The translations under genes and the position numbers were made by a program. The notes under the pieces are model-generated. The model searched no databases. It saw only the letters and a program-made list of their open reading frames with translations, and was not told where the DNA came from. From Halobacillus halophilus (GTDB taxonomy: Bacteria > Bacillota > Bacilli > Bacillales > Halobacillaceae), in NCBI RefSeq assembly GCF_020171985.1, contig NZ_JAIVAL010000009.1, forward strand, positions 62,001 to 126,000: DNA of 64,000 nucleotides, read 5' to 3'. Shown here piece after piece: positions 24,467-34,597 of the stretch (position 1 is the stretch's first letter; the number at the start of each line of letters is the position of its first letter).

Positions 24467-25591
24467 ATGGCATTACAACCATTAACAGCAAAACAATTGG
24501 CACAAAAAATTCTCTCAAATAATGAAGTATTCATTCTTGATATTAGGAAAGAAGAAGATTTCAATGATTGGGCCATTGAAGGCGAGAATGTCAGCAGTCT
24601 TAACGTCCCTTATAAACAGCTGGAGAAAGATCCATCTTCTGTAAAAGAGCAACTTCCTGAGGACCAGACCATCTATGTAGTTTGCGCAAAAGGAATTTCT
24701 TCCCAAAAAGGTGTGGAAATGCTGGAAGAGGCTGGAGTCACGAATGTCACCTACGTGGAAGGTGGTATGACGGCCTGGAGCGAACATTTAGAACCTATGA
24801 AAATTGGGGATCTTTCTGAAGGAGGCGAACTTTATCAATTCCTTCGCCTTGGTAAAGGCTGCCTGTCCTACATGGTTATTTCCAATGGGGAAGCAGCCAT
24901 AGTGGATGCTGTCCGTATGACAGACGTTTATAAGAATTTTGCGGATGAAAAAGGTGTATCGATTAAATATGTACTGGACACCCATCTACATGCCGACCAC
25001 ATCTCAGGCGGAAAATCATTAGCTGATCAAACAAAAGCCGATTATTACTTCCCGCCTAAAGATGACGAAGGATTAACGTTCAATTATAATAAACTCGAAG
25101 ACGGGACCGAGATTACCGTGGGCGGTACGGCTAAAATCTCTGCCTTTTATTCACCAGGTCACACGATTGGAAGTACAAGCTTTATTGTAGATAATCAGTA
25201 CTTGCTCACAGGTGATATTCTGTTCTTAGACTCTATCGGCCGTCCGGATCTGGCTGGAAAAGCCGATGACTGGGTGGACGACCTGCGTAAAACACTTTAT
25301 GATCGTTATCAGCTTCTCTCTCAGGACTTAACGGTACTGCCGGCTCACTTCGGTGCTATGAAGGAAATCAATCAAAACGGCACCGTTCAGGCGAAGCTTG
25401 CCGAGCTATATGAGCATAATGACCGTTTAAATGTAGAAGACGAGGAGGAGTTCAGACACCTCGTTACGGATGGTCTGCCTCCACAGCCCAATAGTCATGA
25501 AGAAATCCGCCAAATAAATATGGGTCAAAAAGATCCCGATCAGGACGAAAAACGCGAAATGGAAGTTGGTCCAAACCGCTGTGCAGTATAA
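24467..25591 (+). CDS. rhodanese-metallo-beta-lactamase fusion, persulfide-dioxygenase-like
   Basis: 374 residues. An N-terminal rhodanese domain (about 5-110) carries the active loop CAKGIS with Cys73. It is followed by a metallo-beta-lactamase domain (about 115-345) with metal motif HLHADH (173-178), H-loop SPGHTIGS and PAHFG. This MBL type resembles ETHE1/CstB persulfide dioxygenases, which oxidise low-molecular persulfides to sulfite, while rhodanese passes sulfane sulfur on. S. aureus CstB has the domains in the order MBL then rhodanese; here rhodanese comes first. Downstream of the TauE gene on the same strand, sharing its terminator. Confidence 0.9.
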   Translation: MALQPLTAKQLAQKILSNNEVFILDIRKEEDFNDWAIEGENVSSLNVPYKQLEKDPSSVKEQLPEDQTIYVVCAKGISSQKGVEMLEEAGVTNVTYVEGGMTAWSEHLEPMKIGDLSEGGELYQFLRLGKGCLSYMVISNGEAAIVDAVRMTDVYKNFADEKGVSIKYVLDTHLHADHISGGKSLADQTKADYYFPPKDDEGLTFNYNKLEDGTEITVGGTAKISAFYSPGHTIGSTSFIVDNQYLLTGDILFLDSIGRPDLAGKADDWVDDLRKTLYDRYQLLSQDLTVLPAHFGAMKEINQNGTVQAKLAELYEHNDRLNVEDEEEFRHLVTDGLPPQPNSHEEIRQINMGQKDPDQDEKREMEVGPNRCAV

Positions 25592-25657
25592 TTGGAGACA
25601 TTGACTGCCACAGCGGTGCAACTTGAAAAAGATAGTGACGCTGCTAAGTCAAATACT

Positions 25658-25702
25658 AAAAAAGCTGGAGCAGAAGGTACTCCCTTCTGCTCCAGCTTTT
25701 TT
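25658..25702. terminator. strong bidirectional terminator
   Basis: A perfect 20-bp stem with five-base loop, A6 before and T6 after, between the plus-strand sulfur operon and the minus-strand osmC-like gene. Confidence 0.92.
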
Positions 25703-25710
25703 AACTGCAA

Positions 25711-26148
25711 TTATGCTTTAACCCAATTTGGTGTGAGTTCAACGTCTGCTGCTTCTAGTGTGGTATATACAGGGCAGCGGGAGTCTACCGTTTCCTGTAA
25801 TTCTTTCACGCGCTCTTCTGATTCACTCGTGTGCACTGTAGCATTTACCGTAACTTTCTGGAAGTAAGGACGTACACCTTTTTCCCCCATCATTCCGCGG
25901 GAATCCAATTCTCCATTGATCTCAAAATCAATGCCCTGAAGATCAAAATCCATTTCCTTAGCCACAAAGTTGGCTACGGCATTCTCACAGCCAGCCAGGG
26001 AAGCAAGCAATGTCTCAAGAGGATTGGCCCCTTCGTCGCTTCCACCCATTTTTGCCGGCTCATCAATTACGATATGGTGATCGCGAGCTGTACTTTTCGT
26101 GTTCATGCCTTTTGCCACTGCTGATATTTTTTCATTCATTCTAGCCAA
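25711..26148 (-). CDS. OsmC-family peroxiredoxin-like protein
   Basis: About 145 residues. The two family cysteines are present in LASLAGCENA and DSRCPVYTTL. OsmC/Ohr proteins reduce hydroperoxides or act on persulfides. It lies next to a persulfide-handling pair on the other strand and overlaps the end of a tetR gene. Start is unclear: AAAGGAG at the end of tetR is ten bases from a TTG at 26148, used here; an ATG at 26157 is only one base from it and an ATG at 26139 is too far. Confidence 0.85.
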   Translation of the reverse strand: MARMNEKISAVAKGMNTKSTARDHHIVIDEPAKMGGSDEGANPLETLLASLAGCENAVANFVAKEMDFDLQGIDFEINGELDSRGMMGEKGVRPYFQKVTVNATVHTSESEERVKELQETVDSRCPVYTTLEAADVELTPNWVKA

Positions 26149-26153
26149 TTGAA

Positions 26154-26720
26154 TCATTCTCCTTTATCTAGGTAGTTTAATCGAATCATAGCAATAATAT
26201 CTTTTAAGATGGAAATGTCCTGATAATTTTTCATTAACAAAATTCCACCTTCAATTTGAGCAACCACAACACGAGCATGCTGTAAAGCCTGATCTTCACC
26301 ACGTAAATCTTTCATTACGTGAGCAAGTTGATTAATCCATTGATCGATCAGATTATTGATCTTAAGACGAAACTCTTCATCATGTTCACTCATTTCAATA
26401 GCCAGGTTTCCAAAGGGGCATCCACTGAGTGCTTGAGCGCTCGCATGATAATTCACCGCCCATTCCAACATGTTATCCATCTTCTTTTCTGCAGAAAAAG
26501 AAGAGTGGAAAACGCCTTGAATTAATTCCCGATCCCACATGTCAGCGTAATAATCCACAATTGTTAAACCTAACTCTCTTTTTGAAGAGAAATAGTGATA
26601 GAACTGACCTTTTCCTATATCGGAAGCCTGCATAATATCACTCAACTTTGTAGCCTCATACCCTTTTGTGTGGATTAACTCAGCTGCAGCGCTAATGATT
26701 TCTCTCTTCTTTTCACTCAC
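26154..26720 (-). CDS. TetR-family transcriptional regulator
   Basis: About 188 residues. The N-terminal HTH is typical: IISAAAELIHTKGYEATKLSDIM, then DIGKGQFYHYFSSKRELG (quoted in parts). The C-terminal ligand domain has a single Cys (CPFGNLA), as in several TetR proteins that sense reactive species or aldehydes. A GTG at 26720 after GGGTGAT is chosen; a TTG four codons earlier lies before the site. It is co-transcribed with the osmC-like gene. A TetR-type palindrome lies 166 bp upstream. Confidence 0.85.
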   Translation of the reverse strand: MSEKKREIISAAAELIHTKGYEATKLSDIMQASDIGKGQFYHYFSSKRELGLTIVDYYADMWDRELIQGVFHSSFSAEKKMDNMLEWAVNYHASAQALSGCPFGNLAIEMSEHDEEFRLKINNLIDQWINQLAHVMKDLRGEDQALQHARVVVAQIEGGILLMKNYQDISILKDIIAMIRLNYLDKGE

Positions 26721-26885
26721 AATATCACCCAATCTGTATGATTATACCTTCTGGCCGCTACAGAAACACGACCGTATATCTTATTCCTTCTATTAGGAAG
26801 TAACATATAAGCAGCCATTTGTTAGGTGAATTGCCCTGACGTTCAAATCACTTATCTGTATTCCCCAATACGATAAAATCTCAAA

Positions 26886-26899
26886 ACCAACCGGTTGGT
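26886..26899. promoter_or_regulatory. TetR-type operator palindrome
   Basis: A perfect 14-bp palindrome ACCAACCGGTTGGT, the common half-site style of TetR operators, upstream of the tetR gene on the minus strand. Autoregulation is inferred. Confidence 0.65.
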
Positions 26900-27068
26900 A
26901 CAAAACAACTATAACATTCAGGTATTTTGAATTCAAAAAGAATAGACGATCATATAATTCTGCTTACGATATTCACTATCTCAAGCAGAAGCACAGTCCC
27001 TATTGTTTTTTACTCAAGCGAGATAAGTAAGGATAAAACTAGCAGGAGTATCATTCGTATATGAATAG

Positions 27069-27106
27069 AAAGCACATTCAATACTCAACCAATCGAATGT
27101 GCTTTT
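27069..27106. terminator. terminator after the phosphotriesterase-like gene
   Basis: An 11-bp stem AAAGCACATTC/GAATGTGCTTT, 15-base loop, 58 bases after the stop. The 443-base gap from 26721 to 27163 otherwise holds only the TetR operator and the tetR promoter region. Confidence 0.75.
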
Positions 27107-27163
27107 ATACCTTTAATTGTATAGTAGAATGAGCATCAGCCTTCCCGGATTCATCTTCATCGC

Positions 27164-28141
27164 TTATGAAAACAAACGAGAGCTATTTGAAATAAAGATT
27201 TGCGCCAGCTGTTCTTCCTTTACCGCATCTTTTTCTTTAAGCTCTGGCAATACTCGTTTAAATAAGTGATCAGGCTGCCAGTTCTGAAGTAAATTCACAA
27301 GCTGGTCAGGTAAAACAGGAGGACGTCCCCACCATATATTGACCGTATCATGGGAAAGGAACAATTGCTTTTCATAACCTAAAGCAAGCAAACCTGCGAG
27401 GACAGCTTTCCTCTCTTCATCCATAGGTGCTCCTACAATCCCCTGTAATCCCCATCGGTCCATCGCCATATAAACTCCCTGATTGAGTACCTGTAAGTGC
27501 TGATTGATATCGGTGGCTCCACACATATGGCCAATCACAACTTTTGAAGGATCCGCCCCCTCTTCGATTAGAAAAGCTGCCTGCTCAGGCCCCATTGTTC
27601 CCTCCTGAGTATGTGTTAAAAGAACAATACCTGTCTCTTTCTGCGCTCTTACCGCTGCTCGAAAAAACATACTTTCATAAGATGTAATTTCGTTTTTGCT
27701 GGAGGCAAGTTTAATAATCCCAGGTTTAATACCTGTGCCTTCAATTCCATGCGTAATCTCTTCCATGAACATTTCATAAATTTCTTCTTCTGCTGTTCCC
27801 AGCTGCTGGCGGAACTTAAAATATGGGGTTGCTCCTTCTCCTTCATAATAAAAGCCGGTTGCACAAATAATATTCAGGCCGGTTGCTTCCGAAACAGCTT
27901 GAAGCAGCCGAACGTCACGTCCACACTCATTAGGTGTGGGGTCCACCACTGTTTCCACGCCCTGCTGCTGGATCATTTCAGCAATTTGTATGCCCTGCTG
28001 CTTTTTCTCTTCAAAGTCAAACCCTCCGAGTGTCATATCACCCTGAAACCCTGGATAACCGAAATAGAAATGTTCATGAATCAATGTTTTTCCTAACTTC
28101 TCTGTGTCCACCGGGCCAAGTACAGTTTCTACCATTCCCAT
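27164..28141 (-). CDS. phosphotriesterase-like amidohydrolase
   Basis: 325 residues from the ATG at 28141, eight bases after GGAGGTGG. It is a phosphotriesterase-family TIM barrel with binuclear metal site: HEH (about 24-26), the carbamylated-Lys block GIIKLASSK, HTQEGTMG, GHMCGATD and HDTVNIW. Members are lactonases, phosphodiesterases or promiscuous organophosphate hydrolases; the native substrate cannot be told. A single-gene unit with its own terminator. Confidence 0.88.
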   Translation of the reverse strand: MGMVETVLGPVDTEKLGKTLIHEHFYFGYPGFQGDMTLGGFDFEEKKQQGIQIAEMIQQQGVETVVDPTPNECGRDVRLLQAVSEATGLNIICATGFYYEGEGATPYFKFRQQLGTAEEEIYEMFMEEITHGIEGTGIKPGIIKLASSKNEITSYESMFFRAAVRAQKETGIVLLTHTQEGTMGPEQAAFLIEEGADPSKVVIGHMCGATDINQHLQVLNQGVYMAMDRWGLQGIVGAPMDEERKAVLAGLLALGYEKQLFLSHDTVNIWWGRPPVLPDQLVNLLQNWQPDHLFKRVLPELKEKDAVKEEQLAQIFISNSSRLFS

Positions 28142-28153
28142 GTAATCATCCAC

Positions 28154-28510
28154 CTCCGGAATTTGTTCATATACTAACTGGATAGTATGTAGTTAGCTAA
28201 TATAAAAACCATTTCTTTTTTTATAGTGAAACGGCTTCAATACATTTACTATATCTATAGTTTTCTGAAAATTCAATGGATTGTTAATAGAATTCGTTTA
28301 CAGGAACGTGCCCTATTAAAAAACAAAGCAATGTCAAAAGTTATTGGTAGTCTTTTATCAAAGACGTATCGCCCCTGCGTCGTGCAGGACAGAAAAGTGA
28401 AATCGTCCCCCGCAGAACCAAATCCTCATAAAAGTCTCAAAATCAAGCCTTCAACAAACGGAAGCTTAACTGTAATAAAATTAATATGGAGATTAATGAG
28501 ACAAAACGCA
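28154..28510. other. intergenic region with a REP-like sequence
   Basis: About 350 bases upstream of the phosphotriesterase gene. The segment 28396-28415 (GTGAAATCGTCCCCCGCAG) is close to the reverse complement of the hairpin core at 2836-2855. A 125-codon plus-strand frame crosses the gap and runs into gntP antisense; it lacks a ribosome site and is taken as chance. Confidence 0.4.
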
Positions 28511-28514
28511 AAAA

Positions 28515-28542
28515 AAGAGACTCCCGATAAAGGAAGTCTCTT
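28515..28542 (-). terminator. terminator of the gntK-gntP operon
   Basis: Stem AAGAGACTTCC/GGGAGTCTCTT on the minus strand, followed by seven T, immediately after the gntP stop. Confidence 0.85.
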
Positions 28543-28550
28543 CATAGTTT

Positions 28551-29903
28551 TTATACAAAGATGCTCAAGATCAATGCAACACCAAATCCTACAAGACCGA
28601 TAATCGTTTCCATAACCGTCCAGGATTGAAGTGTTTCTTTTTCAGTCAGCCCGAAATAACGGTTGACGAGCCAGAAACCAGAATCGTTAACGTGAGAAAC
28701 CACGGTAGCACCGGATGCAATAGCAATAACCAGTAAGCCGAGCATAGGTTCACTTACATCAAAGCTATCAAGTAGTGGAGAAACAAGTCCAGCCGCTGTA
28801 ATCATAGAAACGGTAGCAGAACCTTGTGCGACACGTACAACTGTAGCTGTAAGGAAAGCAAATACAAGGATTGGCATCTGCGTCTGCTCCATGGCATTGG
28901 CAAGAATATCTCCAATTCCAGATTGAATGAGCATTTCACCAAATACGCCACCGGCACCAGTTACCAGGATAATAATACCGGCCGGTTCAAGAGCTTTTGT
29001 CGTAATTTCCTGCACTTGTTCCTTAGAATAACCACGTTTAATTCCGAAAATGTAGAACGTAAGTAACGCCGCTATCGTTAAGGCAACAAATGGGTGACCC
29101 AAGAATGTAAGAATGCTCTGTGCCGTACTTCCATCAGCCAGTACTAGATCTGACAACGTATTAACTAGAATTAATACAAGAGGAAGGGTAATGATCGCTA
29201 CAACGCTTCCGAAGCTAGGAAGGTTCTTTTGATCGTAATCCACATTTTTTACTTGTTCAAGCATGTAGTCCGGAACTCCAACGTGAATCTTATTGGAAAT
29301 ATACTTACCGAAAACAGGTCCTGCAAGAATCATAGCCGGAATACCAGCCAGGAAACCGAATAGGATGACCCAGCCCAGGTCTGCATCAAGCAAGGAAGCT
29401 ACGGCGATCGGACCAGGAGTCGGCGGGATGAAACTATGCGTAACTGCAAGCCCCGCAAGTAATGGAATACCGAAGTACAATAAAGATTTCTTCGTACGCT
29501 GTGTCAAACTATAAAGCATTGGAACTAAGATAACGAGCGCAACATCAAGGAAAACCGGAATCGATACGATAAAACCAGTTAAGCCAAGGGCCCAGCTAAT
29601 GTTCTTCTCTCCAAATTTATCAATTAACGTAAGAGCTAGTCGTTCCGCTCCCCCTGAAACACGAAGGATCTCACCAAACATGGCACCCAGACCGATAATC
29701 ACGGCTACGTACCCCAGGGTACCTCCCATTCCATCTTCAATCGTTGTAATAATATCTCCAGGCTTCATCCCTACGGCCAAACCAACTAAAATACTGACAG
29801 TAAGCAATGCTACAAAGGCTTGAAGCTTGGTTTTCATAACTAAGAATAATAAGGCCACAACCGCTAATACGGCTACAATCACTAACCCCGCTGTCGATTC
29901 CAT
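28551..29903 (-). CDS. gntP: GntP-family gluconate:proton symporter
   Basis: 450 residues, about 12-14 membrane helices. Family blocks: GMGGTLGYVAVIIGLGAMFG (about 58-77), the loop HSFIPPTPGPIAVA (about 156-169) and a C-terminal HVNDSGFWLVNRYFGL. It imports gluconate or a related aldonate with protons. It follows gntK by 29 bases. Being next to a galactonate operon with no dgoT, it might also carry galactonate (inference). Confidence 0.93.
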   Translation of the reverse strand: MESTAGLVIVAVLAVVALLFLVMKTKLQAFVALLTVSILVGLAVGMKPGDIITTIEDGMGGTLGYVAVIIGLGAMFGEILRVSGGAERLALTLIDKFGEKNISWALGLTGFIVSIPVFLDVALVILVPMLYSLTQRTKKSLLYFGIPLLAGLAVTHSFIPPTPGPIAVASLLDADLGWVILFGFLAGIPAMILAGPVFGKYISNKIHVGVPDYMLEQVKNVDYDQKNLPSFGSVVAIITLPLVLILVNTLSDLVLADGSTAQSILTFLGHPFVALTIAALLTFYIFGIKRGYSKEQVQEITTKALEPAGIIILVTGAGGVFGEMLIQSGIGDILANAMEQTQMPILVFAFLTATVVRVAQGSATVSMITAAGLVSPLLDSFDVSEPMLGLLVIAIASGATVVSHVNDSGFWLVNRYFGLTEKETLQSWTVMETIIGLVGFGVALILSIFV

Positions 29904-29932
29904 TATAATCTTCTCCTCTCTTTAATTAATCA

Positions 29933-31480
29933 TTATTGATTATGTTCCATCAGCTCACGCTGAACGTCTGAAATAGCACTGAATTCATCTGGAAGTTTCC
30001 GGGCTAATCTTAAATAAATTGGTTTCAATAGGCGATACGTGTGAACATTCTCTTCAATCGGTGTGTGCTTCACTGTCGTTTGAAGTATGTTCTGGATACT
30101 TGAGAGATCATCAATCCAGTTTAAAGACTTCATCGCAAGCCAAGCGGCTCCTAAGCATGATCCCTGATGACTCTCTGGAATAATCATGTCCGTTTCAAAC
30201 ATGTCCGTCATGATTTGGCGCCACAATTCAGAGCGTGCAAACCCACCGCCTGCGCGGTATTCTACCGGTTCCACACCGGCTTCTGTCAGCGCCAGGGCTA
30301 CAGAATACATTTGGAACATGACGCCTTCAAGAACACTGCGAATCATATGGTCTCTTCCATGATCAAGCGTCAATCCGAAGAAAACACCTTTCGTGTCTGC
30401 GTCCCAGAACGGAGCGCGCTCTCCTGTTAAATAAGGTAAGAACAACAATCCGCCTGACCCGGCACTCACACTGGAAGCGCGTCTTGTTAATTCATCGTAA
30501 GCACTCTCACCATTGGCGGCTGCTTTTTCCTGTAAATCCGGGAACAATTGGTCGCGTACCCAGCGGAATGAAATCCCCCCGTTATTAATCGGTCCGCCAA
30601 TAACCCATTGATCTTCTGTAAGCGCGTAGCAGAACGTTCTGCCCTTGGGGTCAACAGCTGGCTCAGACACCACTGTTCGAATTGCTCCGCTTGTTCCTAC
30701 CGTACAGGCGATTGAGCCTGGCGTAATCGCCCCAACCCCTATATTAGCGAGTACTCCATCACTTGCACCGATTACAAAAGGTGTTTCTGAGTCAAGGCCT
30801 AATGCTTCCGCATCTTTACTGGAAAGTCCGCGAATAATTTCTGTCGTAGGAACAGGTTCAGAGAGCTGCTCTGCTGACACTCCTGCTGTTTCCAGCGCTT
30901 CTTCATCCCAAGTCATTTCCTTTAAGTTAAAGAGCCCTGTTGCTGAAGCAATGGAATGATCGACAACGAAACGGTTAAATAACTTGTAGAAAACATATTC
31001 CTTAAGGGAAATCCATTTATATGTCTTAGAAAACAGTTCAGGTTCATGCCGTTTCATCCAAACCAATTTTGTAAGTGGAGACATCGGGTGAACCGGAGTT
31101 CCCGTGCGCAAGTAAATGTCATGTCCTCTGCCTGCTTTCAGTTCTTCCGCTTCTTTAACTGAACGCTGATCAGCCCATGTAAGAGCGTTAGTCAGCAAAC
31201 GCCCATCTTTGTCTACAGCCAAAAGGCTGTGCATAGCTGCGCTGAAACTGACAGCTGCAATCTCTCTGCCTTTTTGCTTAACCGTGCTTGAAACCTCTGT
31301 CAGTGTATAAGTAACAGCCTCATAGATTTCATCGGGATCCTGTTCTTTGCGATCCGCTTCAGGAGAATAGAGAGGATACTCTTTTTCTACCTCCGCATAT
31401 ATACGACCTTCCTGATCGTAAGCTAATGTTTTCGTACTGGTTGTACCAATATCGATGGCGACAATAAGTTCTCTTTTCAT
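29933..31480 (-). CDS. gntK: gluconokinase GntK (FGGY family)
   Basis: 515 residues, close to B. subtilis GntK (513). The start at 31480 is eight bases after GGAGG. N-terminal phosphate loop VAIDIGTTSTKT (about 6-17), the catalytic-Asp block LTWADQR, FGGY signature GERAPFWDADTKG, and the adenosine loop YRAGGGFARSELWRQ. It makes 6-phosphogluconate for the pentose phosphate pathway. It is first in the operon, before gntP; no gntR is adjacent. Confidence 0.9.
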   Translation of the reverse strand: MKRELIVAIDIGTTSTKTLAYDQEGRIYAEVEKEYPLYSPEADRKEQDPDEIYEAVTYTLTEVSSTVKQKGREIAAVSFSAAMHSLLAVDKDGRLLTNALTWADQRSVKEAEELKAGRGHDIYLRTGTPVHPMSPLTKLVWMKRHEPELFSKTYKWISLKEYVFYKLFNRFVVDHSIASATGLFNLKEMTWDEEALETAGVSAEQLSEPVPTTEIIRGLSSKDAEALGLDSETPFVIGASDGVLANIGVGAITPGSIACTVGTSGAIRTVVSEPAVDPKGRTFCYALTEDQWVIGGPINNGGISFRWVRDQLFPDLQEKAAANGESAYDELTRRASSVSAGSGGLLFLPYLTGERAPFWDADTKGVFFGLTLDHGRDHMIRSVLEGVMFQMYSVALALTEAGVEPVEYRAGGGFARSELWRQIMTDMFETDMIIPESHQGSCLGAAWLAMKSLNWIDDLSSIQNILQTTVKHTPIEENVHTYRLLKPIYLRLARKLPDEFSAISDVQRELMEHNQ

Positions 31481-31522
31481 ATCATTTTCCTCCACGACCT
31501 ATGCTAGATTGATAAGTTAAAC

Positions 31523-31536
31523 GGTAACCGCTTTCA
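31523..31536 (-). promoter_or_regulatory. CcpA cre-like site upstream of gntK
   Basis: TGAAAGCGGTTACC on the minus strand matches the cre consensus at 13 of 14 positions, 43 bp before the gntK start. Carbon catabolite control is therefore likely. A second palindrome-like element, TGAAACTAATTTTCA, lies near 31638-31652. Confidence 0.6.
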
Positions 31537-31738
31537 ATTCGCAGAAAAAAATATCTTTTTAAAGCTGAATTTGCTAACGAAATTTTTTTCTTTCACTAAT
31601 GATTATACATAAAATTTTTTTCAATTCAACCCTGTTTATGAAACTAATTTTCATATAATCCGACTTGATCTCCTGCTTTCACTCCCATAATAAGGATTTT
31701 CATCCAATACCAGCAGGAACAAAGAATTTTTCATAGAA

Positions 31739-31772
31739 AGAGGAAAGCTCTCATAATGGAGCTTTCCTCTTC
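31739..31772 (-). terminator. terminator of the dgo operon
   Basis: 12-bp stem AGAGGAAAGCTC/GAGCTTTCCTCT just after dgoD, separating the dgo genes from gntK-gntP. Confidence 0.8.
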
Positions 31773-31775
31773 GCC

Positions 31776-32924
31776 TTACCATTCAGCAATGCTGTTGTCA
31801 TCGTGACGCCAGATTGGATTGTGCCAATCATGTCCTTCTTTGGCTCGCTCACGTACATATTCTTCATCAATCTCTATACCAAGTCCTGGACCTTGAGGAA
31901 TTTTCACAAACCCATTTTCATAATCGAAAACGCTGCGGTCCTTAATATAATCCAGCAGGTCATTATCTTTATTGTAATGAATCCCCAGGCTCTGCTCCTG
32001 GATGGTCGCATTATGAGCAGTTGCGTCCACGTGCAGACAGGAAGCAAGAGCGATAGGTCCAAGTGGACAGTGGGGAGCCAACGCTACATCATACGCCTCG
32101 GCCATCGAAGCAATTTTCTTGGTTTCTGTAATTCCTCCGGCATGAGAGATATCCGGCTGGATCACATCCACATAACCATCGGATAATAGATTCTTAAACT
32201 CCCAGCGAGAAAACATTCGTTCACCAGTAGCAATAGGAATATGGGTATGCTGAGCTATTTCTCTCAATCCTTCATTATTCTCTGCAAGTACAGGTTCTTC
32301 AAGGAACATAGGGCGATATGGTTCCAGTTCTTTGGCCAGTACTTTAGCCATAGGTTTATGAACACGCCCGTGGAAATCGATTCCTATCCCTACTCCTTTT
32401 CCAACCGCTTCACGTACGGATGCTACGCGTTCCACCGTCTGATCAATTTTTTCATATGAATCAAGATATTGTACTTCTTCCGTTCCATTCATTTTGATGG
32501 CCTGAAATCCCGTGTCTACTGCTTCCTTGGCTGCCTGGCCTACGTCAGATGGCCGGTCGCCGCCAATCCACGAATATATTTTGATAGAGTCACGACATGC
32601 TCCTCCTAGCAATTGATAGATAGGAGCATTGTAATATTTCCCTTTAATATCCCACAACGCCTGGTCAATTCCGGAAAGAGCACTCATCAGAATAGGGCCT
32701 CCCCGGTAAAAACCAGAACGGTAAAGCATATTCCAGTGGTCCTCAATGCGGAAAGGATCCTTACCGATCAAATTCTCCATCAGTTCTTCAACGGCTGCCT
32801 TTACCGTGTGGGCTCTTCCTTCAATCACCGGTTCTCCCCATCCGGCAATCCCTTCATCCGTTTCAATTTTTAAGAATAACCACCTTGGCGGTACTTGAAA
32901 TAGTTCATAACTTCTAATTTTCAT
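31776..32924 (-). CDS. dgoD: D-galactonate dehydratase DgoD
   Basis: 382 residues, an enolase-superfamily enzyme that dehydrates D-galactonate to 2-dehydro-3-deoxygalactonate. Typical: [13 protein letters not shown] (about 29-41), the metal ligands in [11 protein letters not shown] (about 182-192) and FLEEPV, then [10 protein letters not shown], and the base-containing block APHCPLGP near 284-291. Start overlaps the dgoK stop by four bases. The third gene of dgoA-dgoK-dgoD. Confidence 0.95.
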   Translation of the reverse strand: MKIRSYELFQVPPRWLFLKIETDEGIAGWGEPVIEGRAHTVKAAVEELMENLIGKDPFRIEDHWNMLYRSGFYRGGPILMSALSGIDQALWDIKGKYYNAPIYQLLGGACRDSIKIYSWIGGDRPSDVGQAAKEAVDTGFQAIKMNGTEEVQYLDSYEKIDQTVERVASVREAVGKGVGIGIDFHGRVHKPMAKVLAKELEPYRPMFLEEPVLAENNEGLREIAQHTHIPIATGERMFSRWEFKNLLSDGYVDVIQPDISHAGGITETKKIASMAEAYDVALAPHCPLGPIALASCLHVDATAHNATIQEQSLGIHYNKDNDLLDYIKDRSVFDYENGFVKIPQGPGLGIEIDEEYVRERAKEGHDWHNPIWRHDDNSIAEW

Positions 32925-33928
32925 ATCTCTTCCTCCTTATAAGCTTTTATAACTTCCAGTGCTCCATGAAACGTGGCCATATCACTGCTTTTTTCATCCA
33001 GTTCATGGATGTTCCAGTCCTGCTCAAGCTTTTGCAGTAGATAAACAAACAGGTCTCTGAGCGGACTGGAACCTCCAACCATAACCCAATCAAGTCTATC
33101 CAGCTTTGAGAGTGCAAGTTTAATAGCTTTCCAATCTTCATGAAAAAGGACGCCAGCCATATAGTTGGCTCGTTCATTGGCATTAACTTTCCCTTGCAGA
33201 TCCAAAAGGCGAACGTGGAACAAAGCCCGAGTGACTCCGACTTTCTCACACGATGTAAACCCTTCATCAAAGTAATCAGAGATGAAAGACTCAATCAACT
33301 CCTCCTTAAGCGAATCGGACAGAATCGTTTCGGATTGAACCGCTTTCAAAAGTTCACCAGCTAGTGTGGTGTAACTTTTTTTTAGGGTCCCATCCTCTGC
33401 GACAAATACGAATTTCGTATGCGACCCTGGCAGAACCATTAACCCTTCACCATGCGGCCGCTGCTGGTTCCAAAGTCCGATCGATTCCACCTCTTCCCCG
33501 CGCATCACATCATACTCATCTATCGAACCACTTTCTGCCGTTCCTTCAAGACTGGTACTTTTCATACCAGGAATAAACAAGCATGGAATATGAAAAAATT
33601 CTTCAAGCCTGATCATTTTTGCTTGAGCAGCTAAATCTTTCACTCCTGCAGGTCCAGTTACATGGGGGACTTCGAAGAGGCCGATATTAGATGTGATCAT
33701 GCCCGAAGCCGCCATATAATCCACATCTGACAGTTCTAATCCATTACGTTCGACCAGGGACCGGATCCCTTCCTGTAAGTACGATTTTAGACGATCTGTA
33801 TTTCCATCCATTGCCGTATTTCGGATACCGGCTTCTATTTTAAGAACATCGGTCAACTGACCTTCTTCTCCTGCTGCCAGGCGCAGACGCGAATTGGTCG
33901 TTCCGCAATCGATGATTATTTTCGCCAT
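32921..33928 (-). CDS. dgoK: 2-dehydro-3-deoxygalactonokinase DgoK
   Basis: 335 residues from the ATG at 33928, seven bases after GAGGAGG. It phosphorylates 2-dehydro-3-deoxygalactonate at O6. Family marks: [13 protein letters not shown] at the N-terminus, [15 protein letters not shown] (about 80-94), MRGEEVE and [12 protein letters not shown]. It lies between dgoA and dgoD, overlapping dgoD by four bases. Confidence 0.94.
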   Translation of the reverse strand: MAKIIIDCGTTNSRLRLAAGEEGQLTDVLKIEAGIRNTAMDGNTDRLKSYLQEGIRSLVERNGLELSDVDYMAASGMITSNIGLFEVPHVTGPAGVKDLAAQAKMIRLEEFFHIPCLFIPGMKSTSLEGTAESGSIDEYDVMRGEEVESIGLWNQQRPHGEGLMVLPGSHTKFVFVAEDGTLKKSYTTLAGELLKAVQSETILSDSLKEELIESFISDYFDEGFTSCEKVGVTRALFHVRLLDLQGKVNANERANYMAGVLFHEDWKAIKLALSKLDRLDWVMVGGSSPLRDLFVYLLQKLEQDWNIHELDEKSSDMATFHGALEVIKAYKEEEI

Positions 33929-33939
33929 AACATCCCTCC

Positions 33940-34575
33940 TCAATCTTTGAAGACTTGATCTCGAATGGCCACAAGCTCTCTCGCCGCTTCTTCAATTTTA
34001 TTAAACTCTTCTTGTTCCACCCACGTTGGATGAACCAGAGCACTTCCCAGTCCAACGGAGTGCCAGCCCTTATTCAAGTACTCGTCTAGATTTGATGATG
34101 AAATTCCTCCGACCGCCATTCCATTAATGAATGGCATAGGACCTTTTAAATCCTTTAGGTAACGAGCATTCACCTGAGTTGCAGGGAAAACCTTTACCAG
34201 GGATGCCCCATACTCGTAAGCCGTTAAAACTTCGGTTGGTGTGAAAACTCCTGGAATCACTGGGATGCCGTAACGGTTTCCAGTCTGAATGGTTTCTTCC
34301 TTCAGCGTCGGCGCCAGCATGAAATCTGCACCTGCGTGAATGGCTTCGCGGGCCGAGCTGCCATCAAGTACAGTCCCTGCTCCCACGACCATATCAGGAT
34401 ATTGCGTCTTCACTTGTTGAATGGTTTCCAGAGCATGTGGTGTATTCATCGTTATTTCAAGAATACGAATCCCGCCATCATATAAGCTACTCACTATAGA
34501 CTTTAGAGATTTGGTATTTTGCAGCCTTAAAATGGCAACCAGTTTTTCCTTTTCGATCATTTCAAGTACTTTCAT
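33940..34575 (-). CDS. dgoA: 2-dehydro-3-deoxy-6-phosphogalactonate aldolase DgoA
   Basis: 211 residues from the ATG at 34575, after GGGAGAGG; the frame opens 16 codons earlier but that part overlaps the operator region. KDPG/KDPGal class I aldolase: ILRLQNTKSLKS with the family's early Arg, a catalytic Glu in ILEITMNTPHA, GAGTVLD and the Schiff-base Lys in LVKVFPA. It yields pyruvate and glyceraldehyde 3-phosphate. First gene of the operon. Confidence 0.93.
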   Translation of the reverse strand: MKVLEMIEKEKLVAILRLQNTKSLKSIVSSLYDGGIRILEITMNTPHALETIQQVKTQYPDMVVGAGTVLDGSSAREAIHAGADFMLAPTLKEETIQTGNRYGIPVIPGVFTPTEVLTAYEYGASLVKVFPATQVNARYLKDLKGPMPFINGMAVGGISSSNLDEYLNKGWHSVGLGSALVHPTWVEQEEFNKIEEAARELVAIRDQVFKD

Positions 34576-34597
34576 TAACGCCTCTCCCTTCACCTCG

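Noticed and set aside
28226-28603. A 125-codon plus-strand open frame
   Set aside because: No ribosome site, basic low-complexity translation, overlaps the gntP terminator and runs antisense into gntP.
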